61,933 bases of DNA. Origin: an uncultured Alphaproteobacteria bacterium. Lineage in GTDB: Bacteria > Pseudomonadota > Alphaproteobacteria > Rs-D84. Each line of letters starts with the position of its first letter. Position 1 is the stretch's first letter. Below, one piece after another: positions 38,138 to 46,558 of this stretch. The translations under genes were made by a program, and so were the position numbers. The stretch covers positions 1 to 61,933 of the forward strand of contig CALXLS010000006.1 of assembly GCA_944389265.1 (NCBI GenBank), read 5' to 3'. The notes under the pieces were generated by a model, which saw only the letters and a program-made list of their open reading frames with translations, was not told the origin of the DNA and did no database searches.

Positions 38138-38165
38138 TTGCAATTATAAAAAAGATATGTAAAAA
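38138..38165 (+). promoter_or_regulatory. tRNA-Gly promoter
   Basis: TTGCAA (38138-38143), 16 bp, TAAAAA (38160-38165), with predicted start about 7 nt before the mature tRNA. Confidence 0.5.
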
Positions 38166-38178
38166 TATGCCACGCAGT

Positions 38179-38255
38179 GCGAGCGTAGCTCAGTTGGCTA
38201 GAGCGCAACCTTGCCAAGGTTGAGGTCGAGGGTTCGAGCCCCTTTGCTCGCACCA
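38179..38255 (+). tRNA. tRNA-Gly (anticodon GCC)
   Basis: A 77-nt cloverleaf with acceptor GCGAGCG/TGCTCGC (one G-U pair), discriminator A and encoded CCA. The anticodon stem CAACC/GGTTG holds TTGCCAA, anticodon GCC. Confidence 0.97.
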
Positions 38256-38342
38256 GAGTTTCTAAAAAGAAAAGGTCAGTGCACAATGAAATTTAATTCC
38301 AAAAAATTTTTGAATTGAAAAGTGCGACCATCTATTTAAATG

Positions 38343-38373
38343 ACGGACGCACTTTCATGCGTCCGTTTTTTTA
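38343..38373 (+). terminator. Terminator between tRNA-Gly and lysS
   Basis: ACGGACGCA/TGCGTCCGT with a CTTTCA loop and T7. It ends the tRNA transcript; lysS starts 28 nt later and could receive read-through. Confidence 0.85.
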
Positions 38374-38400
38374 ATTTTAACGTCCAAAAAGGAAAAGAAA

Positions 38401-39879
38401 ATGTCAGAAAACACAAACAACACAACGAAAATATCAACAAATGAATTAGAAGCGCGTTTGCAGAAAGCCGAGAATATTCGTGCACGTGACGGTGTTGTTT
38501 GGAAAGATAAATTTGACCGTACTAATACTATTGCTGATGCGCGTAATTTAGAAGATGGCGCGCAGGTAAAATTAGCAGGGCGTATTACTGCTTTGCGTTG
38601 GTTGGGTAAACTTATGTTTGGTCGCATTTATGATATAGACGGCGAAATTCAGTTTTCTATGTCGCGTGAAGAACTGGGCGAAGAACAGTATAAGTTTATG
38701 AAAGCAAATGTAGACTTAGGTGATTTTATTGGTATTACAGGCGAACTATACCACACAACCGCAGGTGAATTGACCGTTCGCGTGTCAAAGTATGATATTT
38801 TATCCAAGGCTCTACGTCCATTGCCAGAAAAGTTCCATGGACTTACGGATATGGAGACAAGATATCGTCAGCGCTATTTGGATATTATATCTAATGAAGA
38901 TACCCGCAATACAATGAAAATGCGATTTAAGATGTTGCGTCTTATTCGCGAATATTTGAATTCTAATGGGTTTGTCGAAGTTGAAACACCTATTATGCAG
39001 GTTGTGGCAAGTGGTGCAGCGGCAAGACCGTTTATTACACATCATAACGCGTTGGATGCAGATTTCTATTTGCGTATTGCACCAGAATTGTTTTTAAAGC
39101 AGACAATTGCGGCTGGGTTTGATAGGGTTTACGAACTTGGTAAAAACTTTCGTAATGAGGGTATGGATGCGATGCACCTGCAAGAATTCACTATGCTGGA
39201 ATGGTATGCGGCATACTGGAATTATAAAGATAACATAGATTTTTCTTGGAATATGGTTCAGAAGATTCTTATGGAATTGCGTGGAAGTCTGCAAATTGAA
39301 TATCAGGGTACAAAACTAGATTTCAGTAAGTACGAAGAAATAGACTATACTGCTCGTATGAATGACTTGCTTGGTGTTGACATCTTAGAATTTAAAGATA
39401 CAGATGCATTGAAGAAACAGTTGGCAGAAAAGGGCATGTTCCCTGCAGACGAATTAGAAGAATTAAAATCTGTACCTTCTATTGTTGACTATGTGTTCAA
39501 GCGCAAGATTCGTGACCAAATTGTGCAACCTGCAATAGTATATAATTATCCTGCATATTTGATACCTTTGGCGCGCAGAAATGATGAAGACAACAGAAGA
39601 ATAGACATATTCCAGTTGATAGTATGTGGTGCGGAGTTGATAAAGGCCTATTCTGAACTTGTTGATCCAATAGTGCAACGTGCTGCGTTCGAAGAACAGG
39701 CAAAGAATAAAGCCGCAGGTGATGAAGAAGCCTTTGACTTAGACGAAGATTTCTTACGTGCCATGGAACATGGTATGCCACCAATTTCTGGGCTTGGGTT
39801 GGGAATAGATAGATTCTTTTCGATAATAGCAAATCAGCCAACGTTGCGTGATGTAATACTATTCCCTATAATGAAATAG
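38401..39879 (+). CDS. lysS: Lysyl-tRNA synthetase (class II)
   Basis: The 492-residue enzyme has an N-terminal OB fold for the anticodon (about 55-160) and the class II catalytic core: motif 1 region GFVEVETPIMQ, motif 2 FRNEGMDAMHLQEFTMLEWY, and motif 3 GLGLGIDRFF. The AAAAGGAAAAG before the ATG is a good Shine-Dalgarno. The alarmone-synthetase-like gene follows after 22 bp, so the two are likely co-transcribed. Confidence 0.97.
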   Translation: MSENTNNTTKISTNELEARLQKAENIRARDGVVWKDKFDRTNTIADARNLEDGAQVKLAGRITALRWLGKLMFGRIYDIDGEIQFSMSREELGEEQYKFMKANVDLGDFIGITGELYHTTAGELTVRVSKYDILSKALRPLPEKFHGLTDMETRYRQRYLDIISNEDTRNTMKMRFKMLRLIREYLNSNGFVEVETPIMQVVASGAAARPFITHHNALDADFYLRIAPELFLKQTIAAGFDRVYELGKNFRNEGMDAMHLQEFTMLEWYAAYWNYKDNIDFSWNMVQKILMELRGSLQIEYQGTKLDFSKYEEIDYTARMNDLLGVDILEFKDTDALKKQLAEKGMFPADELEELKSVPSIVDYVFKRKIRDQIVQPAIVYNYPAYLIPLARRNDEDNRRIDIFQLIVCGAELIKAYSELVDPIVQRAAFEEQAKNKAAGDEEAFDLDEDFLRAMEHGMPPISGLGLGIDRFFSIIANQPTLRDVILFPIMK

Positions 39880-39901
39880 GAAGGAGAAAAGGGGGAACAT
39901 A

Positions 39902-41308
39902 ATGTCTACCCAGTATTCAGAAAATTATGCTGCAGATTTGACAGCAGAAAATGACCGGAAAAATTTAATGGCGATTGAAGCCGCGCGTCAGTCTGGTCGA
40001 ATAAATGATGAAGCGGCTAAATATTTATCAGAATTATATTCTGATGGTCTGATTTGGTTTCGCGAAGTGTTTTATTTCTTAGGTAAGTGTTTCGGAGCAC
40101 CTAAGGCACCTGTTATGCGATATGACTATGCAACAGATAATACAATTGACGAACCGATAAAGATTTCGGATATAAACCCGTTGCATCCTTATATTGTTCA
40201 TCATCGTTTAGATGCGGATCCTATGCGGAATCAGTTTTTTACAAGTGGTGAAGGGCACAAGATAGATTTGGCAGTATCTTCAATTGTCACTGTTATTGTT
40301 GGTGCTCAGAAAAAAATTGATAGAGCATTAGATAAAATAACTGGTAAATACTATGCTGCGTATGTTGATGAGGTTGCTAATACTGTTTATCGTGTAATAG
40401 CCGCGCACGAAAGAGTTGCATCTGCTAAGGCAGTTGCAGAAAAAATACGTGCTAAATTAAGTGAAAAATATATATCAACACCGTCAGAAACAGTATTGTC
40501 TATTATAGGTTCTGGACACGAGAAAATCGCAGTAGAGTTAGTTCGTGAACTTGATAAAATTGAAAAGCCTCGTATGCGTCTGCAAGATGTATGGCGTGTA
40601 AAATGTTTGTTTGATTTAATACCGCAGGCCAGAATATTTATAGAACGCATACATGAAATGATGCCGGATAGGATTATTTCTGTTCGTGATAAGTTTTATG
40701 ATATGGAAAACCCGCGTAATTATCGTGATGCAAAATTAATAATAGATATCGGTAAGGACGGCAAGGTTGTGCCATTGGAAATTATTTGCCAAGTTCGCAC
40801 GTTCTTTGAGTATGAAAGAAAGACGCATGAACATTATGAAATAACCAGAAGGGGTAATAATAAGAATAGGGTAAAAATTGAACGAGAACTTGCTAATTAT
40901 ATGGAACGTGGGGTAAAAGAATATAATTTATTAATATGCCAATGCTTAGAAGATTTGTTTGAAAGGGTTGGTTGGAATATTTTGTATAGTCAGGGTAATG
41001 GGGTTTCAATGTTTGACGGTTTCCCTAAGAGTTGCAAATTGTATTACCCCAAGAAGATTTTAGAAGTAATAACCGATAAGTTAGATAATGCCATTGAAAA
41101 TGAAGTTTTCCATGTGACAAATGCACCAGCAAAATTGACCCAAGTTCAAGAAAGCGAGATTTTCAGGTTTATGGCAAGGTTTATTTTGGTATCTGCTATG
41201 CCATATTTTCAATATGATTGGTCTGTGCCTTCGGATAAAATGTCAGGAAAATTATTTAATTTTGTAATGACAGAAGTTCAGCGGTATTATAAAAAAGCCG
41301 ATAAATAG
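39902..41308 (+). CDS. Divergent RelA/SpoT-like nucleotidyltransferase-domain protein
   Basis: In this 468-residue protein, residues about 225-320 resemble the RelA/SpoT synthetase fold: RLQDVWRVKCLF at the D-x-x-x-x-R position, a predicted strand VRDKFYDMENPRNYRDAKLII matching the kDY..NP..gYrs.hl pattern, and VPLEIICQVRTFFEYERKTHEHYE matching the EiQiRT..m..wE..H pattern. The usual ATP-binding and Gly-loop residues are only partly kept, so activity is uncertain. The N-terminal 200 and C-terminal 100 residues are unassigned and helical. It could be a (p)ppGpp-like synthetase or a tRNA-modifying relative such as ToxSAS. AAGGAG lies at 39880-39885 and AGGGGG nearer the start. Confidence 0.55.
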   Translation: MSTQYSENYAADLTAENDRKNLMAIEAARQSGRINDEAAKYLSELYSDGLIWFREVFYFLGKCFGAPKAPVMRYDYATDNTIDEPIKISDINPLHPYIVHHRLDADPMRNQFFTSGEGHKIDLAVSSIVTVIVGAQKKIDRALDKITGKYYAAYVDEVANTVYRVIAAHERVASAKAVAEKIRAKLSEKYISTPSETVLSIIGSGHEKIAVELVRELDKIEKPRMRLQDVWRVKCLFDLIPQARIFIERIHEMMPDRIISVRDKFYDMENPRNYRDAKLIIDIGKDGKVVPLEIICQVRTFFEYERKTHEHYEITRRGNNKNRVKIERELANYMERGVKEYNLLICQCLEDLFERVGWNILYSQGNGVSMFDGFPKSCKLYYPKKILEVITDKLDNAIENEVFHVTNAPAKLTQVQESEIFRFMARFILVSAMPYFQYDWSVPSDKMSGKLFNFVMTEVQRYYKKADK

Positions 41309-41311
41309 CAG

Positions 41312-41352
41312 CAAAGCCCCTTAGGAAATGAAACTATTTGGGGCTTTTTATT
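41312..41352 (+). terminator. Terminator
   Basis: AAAGCCCC/GGGGCTTT with a 19-nt loop and a T run. Confidence 0.75.
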
Positions 41353-41445
41353 TTTTCTTGCTTTAGGTTTTTTTATCGGCAACAATAATTACAGGATTCT
41401 ATGTTTGGTGGGGTCCATTAACAAGCATAAGAAAGGAAAGTAATT

Positions 41446-41790
41446 ATGCGTCAAGGTAAAGTAAAATGGTACAATGGTAAAAAGTGCTTCGGTTTCATTA
41501 CGCCGGACACACCTAATGAAAACGGCAATATGGACGATGTTTTTGTTCATTCCAGCTCTTTGAAAGCGGCGGGCATCAGATTCTTGAATGAAAATGATAT
41601 TGTCGAATTTGAAGAGGAAGTCCGAAATGATAAATTATCTGTAACGACATTAAAATTAATTCAGCGTGATGAAGAATCGGCAAGAAGATTTCAAGAACGT
41701 CGTGCAGAACGCCGCCGTGCGATAGAAGACAGAAAACAACGCGGTGAAAAAGCAGAACGCCGTTCGGGTTTCGCTTTTTGGAAAAAATAA
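41446..41790 (+). CDS. Cold-shock-domain protein with Arg-rich tail
   Basis: The 114-residue protein starts with a cold-shock domain (about 1-68) holding the RNP1-like KCFGFITP and RNP2-like VFVHSSSL motifs that bind single-stranded nucleic acid. RNP1 has Cys in place of the usual Gly/Tyr. A highly charged helix follows (RRFQERRAERRRAIEDRK), unlike the 67-70-residue CspA type. AAGGAAAG precedes the ATG. The untranslated region from 41353 holds no obvious thermosensor structure that I can assign. Confidence 0.88.
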   Translation: MRQGKVKWYNGKKCFGFITPDTPNENGNMDDVFVHSSSLKAAGIRFLNENDIVEFEEEVRNDKLSVTTLKLIQRDEESARRFQERRAERRRAIEDRKQRGEKAERRSGFAFWKK

Positions 41791-41812
41791 GTTCTTTTAT
41801 TGTTTTGTTAGT

Positions 41813-41838
41813 TAGCGCCCCTTATTGGGGCGTTTTTT
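41813..41838 (+). terminator. Terminator
   Basis: GCGCCCC/GGGGCGT with a TTATT loop and T7. Confidence 0.85.
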
Positions 41839-41850
41839 TATTTATGATAC

Positions 41851-41879
41851 TTGCTTTTTATATATGCTGGAATTATATT
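41851..41879 (+). promoter_or_regulatory. lemA promoter
   Basis: TTGCTT (41851-41856), 17 bp, TATATT (41874-41879). A 7-bp inverted repeat, ATGATAC (41844-41850) and GTATCAT (41880-41886), exactly brackets the promoter and could be an operator. Confidence 0.65.
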
Positions 41880-41908
41880 GTATCATAGAATAAAAAGGAG
41901 TTTAAAAT

Positions 41909-42448
41909 ATGTGGACTGTAGTCGCTGTTGTCGCTGTAATATTATTATATTTTATCGCGGTTTATAATGGATTGATTGCAAGAAAAAATCAGGCAAAAGA
42001 GGCATGGTCAACAATAGATACGCAGTTAAAGCGTCGTTATGATTTAATACCGAATTTGATTGAAACAGTACGTGGTGCCGCCAAACATGAAAAAGAAACT
42101 CTGCAAGCAGTGACAGAGGCGCGAAATGCCGCTATGTCTGCGAATGGTCCTGCAAAAGCAGATGCAGAAAATCATCTGACGGAAACTTTAAAGAGCATAT
42201 TTGCATTATCTGAAAATTATCCGACTTTGCGTGCGAATGAAAATTTCTTAGAATTGCAGCGTGAATTGACGGATACTGAAACAAAGATACAGGCAGCACG
42301 TCAATTTTATAACACTGTTGTTATGGGGTTAAATACGCAGATTCAGCAGTTCCCAAGCAATATTGTTGCGAATATGTTTCATATAACAGAAGAAAAGTTA
42401 TTTGAAATGGATGAAGCAGAAAAAGTTGCACCAAAAGTAAAGTTTTAA
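41909..42448 (+). CDS. lemA: LemA family protein
   Basis: The 179-residue protein has an N-terminal membrane helix (about 2-20), the LemA core AKEAWSTIDTQLKRRYDLIPNLIETV, and the later ENYPTLRANENFLELQREL and NTQIQQFPSNIVA segments. LemA proteins are membrane-anchored helical bundles of unknown biochemical role, often linked to HtpX-like proteases; htpX here is 15 kb away. AAGGAG precedes the ATG. Confidence 0.93.
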   Translation: MWTVVAVVAVILLYFIAVYNGLIARKNQAKEAWSTIDTQLKRRYDLIPNLIETVRGAAKHEKETLQAVTEARNAAMSANGPAKADAENHLTETLKSIFALSENYPTLRANENFLELQRELTDTETKIQAARQFYNTVVMGLNTQIQQFPSNIVANMFHITEEKLFEMDEAEKVAPKVKF

Positions 42449-42475
42449 AAAAGTCCCGCAAAGCGGGATTTTTAC
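42449..42475 (+). terminator. lemA terminator
   Basis: GTCCCGC/GCGGGAT with an AAA loop and T5. Confidence 0.85.
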
Positions 42476-42504
42476 TTGATTTTTCTAAAAAAACAGTATA
42501 AACT
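42476..42504 (+). promoter_or_regulatory. rpsD promoter
   Basis: TTGATT (42476-42481), 17 bp, TAAACT (42499-42504). It implies a leader of about 105 nt before rpsD with an ATATG/CATAT hairpin near 42538-42556; S4 autoregulation through this leader is possible but unsupported. Confidence 0.55.
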
Positions 42505-42614
42505 GAGCCTCGCTGGATAACCAGAACTGAATAAGTTATATGTCTTTTGGTCATATAAACGATAAGGAATCTGTGAAATGTCTGGCACAAACAAAAACCA
42601 AAAGGATAAAAATT

Positions 42615-43247
42615 ATGGCAAGAGCAGGCGCAAAGCGCAGCACAAGAAAATTGAAAATCGGACGTAGTCTGGGCGTAAATTTGTGGGGTCAGGCTAAATC
42701 TCCATTTAATAAACGTAAATACAAACCTGGTCAGCATGGTCCAACATCTCGTGGGGGTAATTCTTCTGATTACGCAAAACAGATGCGTGCAAAGCAGACT
42801 TTGAAAGGTTATTATGGGAATATTGGTGAAAAGAAGTTCCGTGCATATTATCTGGAAGCAGAAAATATGAAAGGTGACACACCAGATAACTTGATTGGTG
42901 TGTTGGAACGTCGTTTGGACGCGGTTGTATATCGTTCTAAATTGGCACCCACTGTATTTGCATCTCGTCAGTTGGTAAGCCATGGTCATATTTATGTTAA
43001 TGGTAAGCGCGTAAAAATTGCTTCTTATCAGGTAAAACCTGGCGATGTTATAACAGTCAGTGAAAAAGCAAAACAGATGCCATTGGTTGTATTAGCTTTG
43101 GAATCTGCAGAACGCACATATCCAGATTATATTAATGTAGATAGTGCAAACTTTACTGCAACATTTACACGTGTACCTGCATTTGCAGACGTACCATATC
43201 CTGTACAAATGTTCCCAGAATTGGTTGTTGAATTCTATTCTCGTTAA
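42615..43247 (+). CDS. rpsD: 30S ribosomal protein S4
   Basis: S4 nucleates 30S assembly by binding the 5' domain of 16S rRNA. The 210-residue protein starts at ATG 42615 (AAAGGA upstream) with MARAGAKRS; an in-frame ATG at 42540 lies in the leader and is rejected. The S4 RNA-binding domain (about 100-160) contains [36 protein letters not shown] core. The N terminus lacks zinc-binding cysteines. Confidence 0.96.
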   Translation: MARAGAKRSTRKLKIGRSLGVNLWGQAKSPFNKRKYKPGQHGPTSRGGNSSDYAKQMRAKQTLKGYYGNIGEKKFRAYYLEAENMKGDTPDNLIGVLERRLDAVVYRSKLAPTVFASRQLVSHGHIYVNGKRVKIASYQVKPGDVITVSEKAKQMPLVVLALESAERTYPDYINVDSANFTATFTRVPAFADVPYPVQMFPELVVEFYSR

Positions 43248-43257
43248 TAGAAAAAAT

Positions 43258-43283
43258 AAAACCGCCGAAATGGCGGTTTTTTT
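43258..43283. terminator. rpsD terminator (bidirectional)
   Basis: AAACCGCC/GGCGGTTT with a GAAAT loop and T runs on both sides. It also ends anything read leftwards from leader RNA copy B. Confidence 0.85.
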
Positions 43284-43296
43284 ATTGCTCTTGGGA

Positions 43297-43365
43297 GGAA
43301 TCTACCCATTTTGTGTGGAGATAAGATTTTGCACTGTATATAAGAAGTGCATTTGGGCAGATTCC
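43297..43365. repeat. Long imperfect inverted repeat next to leader RNA copy B
   Basis: GGAATCTACCCA (43297-43308) and TGGGCAGATTCC (43354-43365) can form a 12-bp stem with one wobble, enclosing a second stem TGCACT/AGTGCA (43330-43335, 43346-43351). It lies where copies A, C and D have a cysteine-rich gene. It may be a small RNA or the scar of a lost gene. Nothing else is visible between 43284 and 43364. Confidence 0.5.
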
Positions 43366-43545
43366 ATAAAAATAACCACCTAATAAAAATATTTAAGGTG
43401 GTTGGAGTTTCTAAACAATAACTTGAATTGCGTGCTTATTCTGTATATTCACACACTCCAACCATAACACACGGTTGGAGATATTTTTCGTCATCTCTGA
43501 CGCAAGTTAGGGCTTAGAATACCCATGTGGTAACGCACCAACACG
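43365..43545 (-). promoter_or_regulatory. Candidate riboswitch/attenuator leader RNA, copy B (orphan)
   Basis: In RNA order: a hairpin CGTC-AGAGAT-GACG, P1 (CTCCAACC at 43480-43473 with GGTTGGAG at 43463-43456), P2 (GTGTG/CACGC around the conserved GAATATACAGAATAAG loop), P3 (CAAT/ATTG), third strand ACTCCAACC, and terminator AACCACCT/AGGTGGTT (43374-43403). The last long-range pair is T-A here, where copies C and D have G-C. A TATAAT at 43551-43556 with a weak -35 lies upstream. No cysteine-rich gene follows; about 110 nt later comes the rpsD terminator. Confidence 0.7.
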
Positions 43546-43604
43546 CAAGCATTATACATTATTTTTTATGATTGTATATATTTTTATTTAGTGCTTCATG
43601 ATTC

Positions 43605-43632
43605 TTGACATTAAAAGGGAAAAAAGTAGAAT
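43605..43632 (+). promoter_or_regulatory. Promoter of the trpS leader
   Basis: A consensus TTGACA (43605-43610), 16 bp, TAGAAT (43627-43632), 8 nt before the leader-peptide ATG. Confidence 0.7.
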
Positions 43633-43640
43633 ATATAAAT

Positions 43641-43691
43641 ATGACAAAAATAGATTCTTATTTTTCTTCACTTGTTTGGTGGCGCCGCTAG
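43641..43691 (+). CDS. Trp-Trp leader peptide upstream of trpS
   Basis: A 16-codon reading frame, MTKIDSYFSSLVWWRR, begins 8 nt after a -10 box and ends in TAG. Two adjacent Trp codons followed by Arg codons closely resemble the rhizobial trpE leader peptide peTrpL (ending WWWAR), which is also translated from a nearly leaderless mRNA. Its position directly upstream of tryptophanyl-tRNA synthetase fits ribosome-stalling control by charged tRNA-Trp. An imperfect GGC.CC/GG.GCC hairpin (43681-43696) followed by a T-rich stretch overlaps the Trp codons; a full terminator/antiterminator pair is not evident. The rest of the 83-nt gap to trpS is A/T-rich. Confidence 0.65.
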   Translation: MTKIDSYFSSLVWWRR

Positions 43692-43774
43692 GGGCCTGAT
43701 TTATTATATTTTTGATATTTTATACTTTCTTTTTACATACAAACAATTTAATATAAAAAATAAGGATTTTTATT

Positions 43775-44830
43775 ATGGTAGAGAAGAAAAATATTGTTTT
43801 AACGGGTATACGTCCAACGGGTGCTTTGCATATAGGTCATCTGGTAGGTTCATTGATTGCGAATGTAGATATTCAAAATAAGGGCGATTATGACCGTATG
43901 TATGGTATGATTGCAGATGCACAAGGACTGACTGATAATTTTGATAATCCAGATAAAGTTCGCCAAAATGTTATGGAAGTCGCACTAGATATGCTAGCGG
44001 TTGGGTATGACCCGAATAAGACGACTATGTTTATTCAGTCAGAAGTTTCTGAATTAACAGAGTTAACTTTTTACTATATGAATTTAGTAACTGTGGCGCG
44101 CTTACAACGCAATCCGACTGTAAAGACGGAAATATCACAGAAGGAAAAGTTTAACGGTGGTGTGCCAGTTGGTTTCTTTACATATCCAATTTCTCAGGCT
44201 GCGGACATAACTGCTTTTGATGCGAATATTGTTCCTGTTGGGGAAGACCAATTACCGATGTTAGAACAAGCAAGCGAGATTGTTCATAAGTTTAACAGTA
44301 TCTACGGTGAAACCCTGGTTATGCCGCATGCTGTGGTTCCGCAATCAAAGGCTGCAGCAAGATTGCCTGGTACAGATGGTAATGCAAAAATGAGCAAATC
44401 TTTGAATAATTGTATTTATCTAAAAGATTCTGCGGATGAAATCGCAGCAAAGGTAAAAACAATGTTTACTGACCCAAATCATTTGCGGGTAGAAGACCCA
44501 GGGAATACGACAGAAAACCCCGTATTTATATATATTTCTGTTTTTGCAAAACAGGAACATTTTGCCGCGTTTTTGCCTGAGTATTCTGGCTATGAAGAAC
44601 TTGCAGCACATTATGAACGTGGTGGACTTGGGGATGTAAAGGTAAAGAAGTTTTTAAATTCTGTACTGCAAGAGACATTGCGTCCTATACGTGAAAGACG
44701 TGAAGAATTTGCGCGCAATCCTGATAAGGTTATGGATATTTTGCGCGAAGGAACAAAGGTGGCGCGTAATGCTGCTGCAGAAACAGTTATGCGTGTAAAG
44801 CGTGCGATGAAATTAAACTATTTTGAGTAA
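43775..44830 (+). CDS. trpS: Tryptophanyl-tRNA synthetase
   Basis: The 351-residue class I synthetase has the HIGH motif as HIGH in [10 protein letters not shown] (about 17-26), the GEDQ motif, and the KMSKS motif KMSKS in [14 protein letters not shown] precedes the ATG. Its upstream leader peptide suggests control by tryptophan supply. The SIMPL gene follows after 27 bp. Confidence 0.97.
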   Translation: MVEKKNIVLTGIRPTGALHIGHLVGSLIANVDIQNKGDYDRMYGMIADAQGLTDNFDNPDKVRQNVMEVALDMLAVGYDPNKTTMFIQSEVSELTELTFYYMNLVTVARLQRNPTVKTEISQKEKFNGGVPVGFFTYPISQAADITAFDANIVPVGEDQLPMLEQASEIVHKFNSIYGETLVMPHAVVPQSKAAARLPGTDGNAKMSKSLNNCIYLKDSADEIAAKVKTMFTDPNHLRVEDPGNTTENPVFIYISVFAKQEHFAAFLPEYSGYEELAAHYERGGLGDVKVKKFLNSVLQETLRPIRERREEFARNPDKVMDILREGTKVARNAAAETVMRVKRAMKLNYFE

Positions 44831-44857
44831 GAAAAAAATAAGGAAAGGAGAGAAAAA

Positions 44858-45598
44858 ATGAAAAAATATTTAATCTGGGCAGGTAGTGTAATCGGTGCTG
44901 GTGCGGTTATGGCGTTGGTATTTGGTATGTTTACACAACCGCGAGAGATGCGTTTAATTTCTGTCTCTGGCGAGTGTTTAACAACGGTGCCCAAGGATAG
45001 AACGGCGATAACTTTACGCGTGACTACGCTTGATAAAAATGCTGCTGTGTCGATGAAGATGGCGACTGCAAAGGTAGCAGAAATAACAAATTTCTTAAAA
45101 ACACAAGATGTGAAAATGCAGACAACGGAATTTAATTCGTACGAAAAGTCCGAATGGAATCGCGAATTAGAAAAGTCTGTTGTTCTTGGTATAGAAACTA
45201 CGATAGCGGTAGAAGTTTCTGCAGATAATATAGAAGCGATAGAAAAGGTGTTGTCTAAGTTTGCGGGGCAGGAAAATATTTATTCTGAAAATTTGCGTAT
45301 GTATACCAGTGCTGAAGCGATGAAACCTGTGTTGGAAGATTGCTTGGGCAAAGCAGTTGAAAATGCGCGTGAACGAGCAAACGCTTTGGCCGCAGGTGAC
45401 GGTCGTGAAGCTGGAAAGTTGGTAAATGTATCGTATAACGCGAATACATCTTCTTCTATTCAGCCGCGTGCGTCTAATTTCTTGGCAACTGGTGCAAAGA
45501 TGGCAGTTGCAGAAGATGCTATGGCGATGTCTGGAAGTATAGTTTCAAAAGATACAGAAGTATCAGTAAGTGTATCCGCAACATTTGATATAAAATAA
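44858..45598 (+). CDS. SIMPL-domain (DUF541) protein
   Basis: The 246-residue protein has an N-terminal signal or anchor (about 4-26) and a SIMPL domain (about 30-245): ISVSGECLTTVPKDRTAITLRV, a helix with repeated Lys/Ala, and the terminal strand VSVSVSATFDIK. SIMPL proteins are periplasmic oligomers of poorly known function, related to E. coli YggE. AAAGGAGAG precedes the ATG. It overlaps xerD by one base, so trpS-SIMPL-xerD probably form an operon. Confidence 0.88.
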   Translation: MKKYLIWAGSVIGAGAVMALVFGMFTQPREMRLISVSGECLTTVPKDRTAITLRVTTLDKNAAVSMKMATAKVAEITNFLKTQDVKMQTTEFNSYEKSEWNRELEKSVVLGIETTIAVEVSADNIEAIEKVLSKFAGQENIYSENLRMYTSAEAMKPVLEDCLGKAVENARERANALAAGDGREAGKLVNVSYNANTSSSIQPRASNFLATGAKMAVAEDAMAMSGSIVSKDTEVSVSVSATFDIK

Positions 45599-46518
45599 TG
45601 AATGAAACGATACAAGAGTTCATAAATTATTTAACACAGACGAAGAACTATTCTGTGCATACAGCGTCTGCTTATGAAAACGATATCCGTGACTTTGTAA
45701 AGTTCTACGAGAACTTTACAGGCGCGGATGTTTTTATTAATGACATGGGACTTGCAGACACTATATGCTTTCGTTCTTGGCTTGCAGACAGACAGCGTCG
45801 CAATTTAGCACATAAATCAACTGCGCGTGCTTTATCATCAGTTCGTGGTTTTTATAAATTTCTTAATAAGCAATATGGTGTAAAAAATGATGCAATTGGT
45901 TTAATTTCTTCGCCGAAAGTGCCACGCAAGTTATCAAAGGCGATAGAAGTCAGTGATGTTGAGCATATGCACGATGCGATAAAAGAATTAGATGCAACTG
46001 AACCATGGATTGTCGCACGTGATTGGGCTTTAGTTTTGTTGATATTTGGTTGTGGGCTTCGTATATCAGAAGCATTGTCTTTAAAGAATATAGATATTAT
46101 AAACAGACCAGATTCTTTGCGTATAATGGGGAAGGGTGGAAAGGAAAGAATAGTACCTATTTTACCTGCGGTATTAGATGCGATAGACAAGTATATAAAA
46201 TTGCGTCCATTTGGTAATGATGCAGAAGATGAATTGTTCAGGAGTGTTCGCGGTCTTCCGATGTCTGCACGTATGGCAGAAAAGGTAGTAGAAAGATTAA
46301 GACATTATTTGCAATTACCAGATTATGTGACGCCACACGCATTAAGGCATACATTTGCGACGGCATTACTGGCAGGTGGTGCGGATTTAAGAAGTTTGCA
46401 AGAGTTACTGGGGCATTCTTCGTTATCTACTACACAACTTTATACAAAAGTAAATATGGCAGAGATAATGAATGCTTATGAGCGCGCACATCCGCGTGCA
46501 CATGATGAAAACAAATAA
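45598..46518 (+). CDS. xerD: Tyrosine recombinase XerD/XerC
   Basis: Xer recombinases resolve chromosome dimers at dif. The 306-residue protein has an N-terminal SAM-like DNA-binding domain (about 1-90) and a catalytic domain with Arg in CGLRISEAL, His-x-x-Arg in HALRHTFAT, His in LLGHSSLSTT and the nucleophile in QLYTKV. All catalytic residues are present. XerD and XerC cannot be told apart safely here. It overlaps the SIMPL gene (TAATG). Confidence 0.93.
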   Translation: MNETIQEFINYLTQTKNYSVHTASAYENDIRDFVKFYENFTGADVFINDMGLADTICFRSWLADRQRRNLAHKSTARALSSVRGFYKFLNKQYGVKNDAIGLISSPKVPRKLSKAIEVSDVEHMHDAIKELDATEPWIVARDWALVLLIFGCGLRISEALSLKNIDIINRPDSLRIMGKGGKERIVPILPAVLDAIDKYIKLRPFGNDAEDELFRSVRGLPMSARMAEKVVERLRHYLQLPDYVTPHALRHTFATALLAGGADLRSLQELLGHSSLSTTQLYTKVNMAEIMNAYERAHPRAHDENK

Positions 46519-46523
46519 AATAG

Positions 46524-46552
46524 TTGTCCTATATATTTTTTTGATATAAAAT
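46524..46552 (+). promoter_or_regulatory. Promoter of leader RNA copy C
   Basis: TTGTCC (46524-46529), 17 bp, TAAAAT (46547-46552); predicted start about 46559. Confidence 0.7.
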
Positions 46553-46558
46553 TTCAAG

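Noticed and set aside
42540..42614. N-terminal extension of ribosomal protein S4
   Set aside because: The canonical S4 start at 42615 has a good Shine-Dalgarno, and the extension has no counterpart in the family.
43605..43774. T-box riboswitch upstream of trpS
   Set aside because: No T-box sequence or specifier-loop stem is visible; the tandem Trp codons in a short frame explain the region better.
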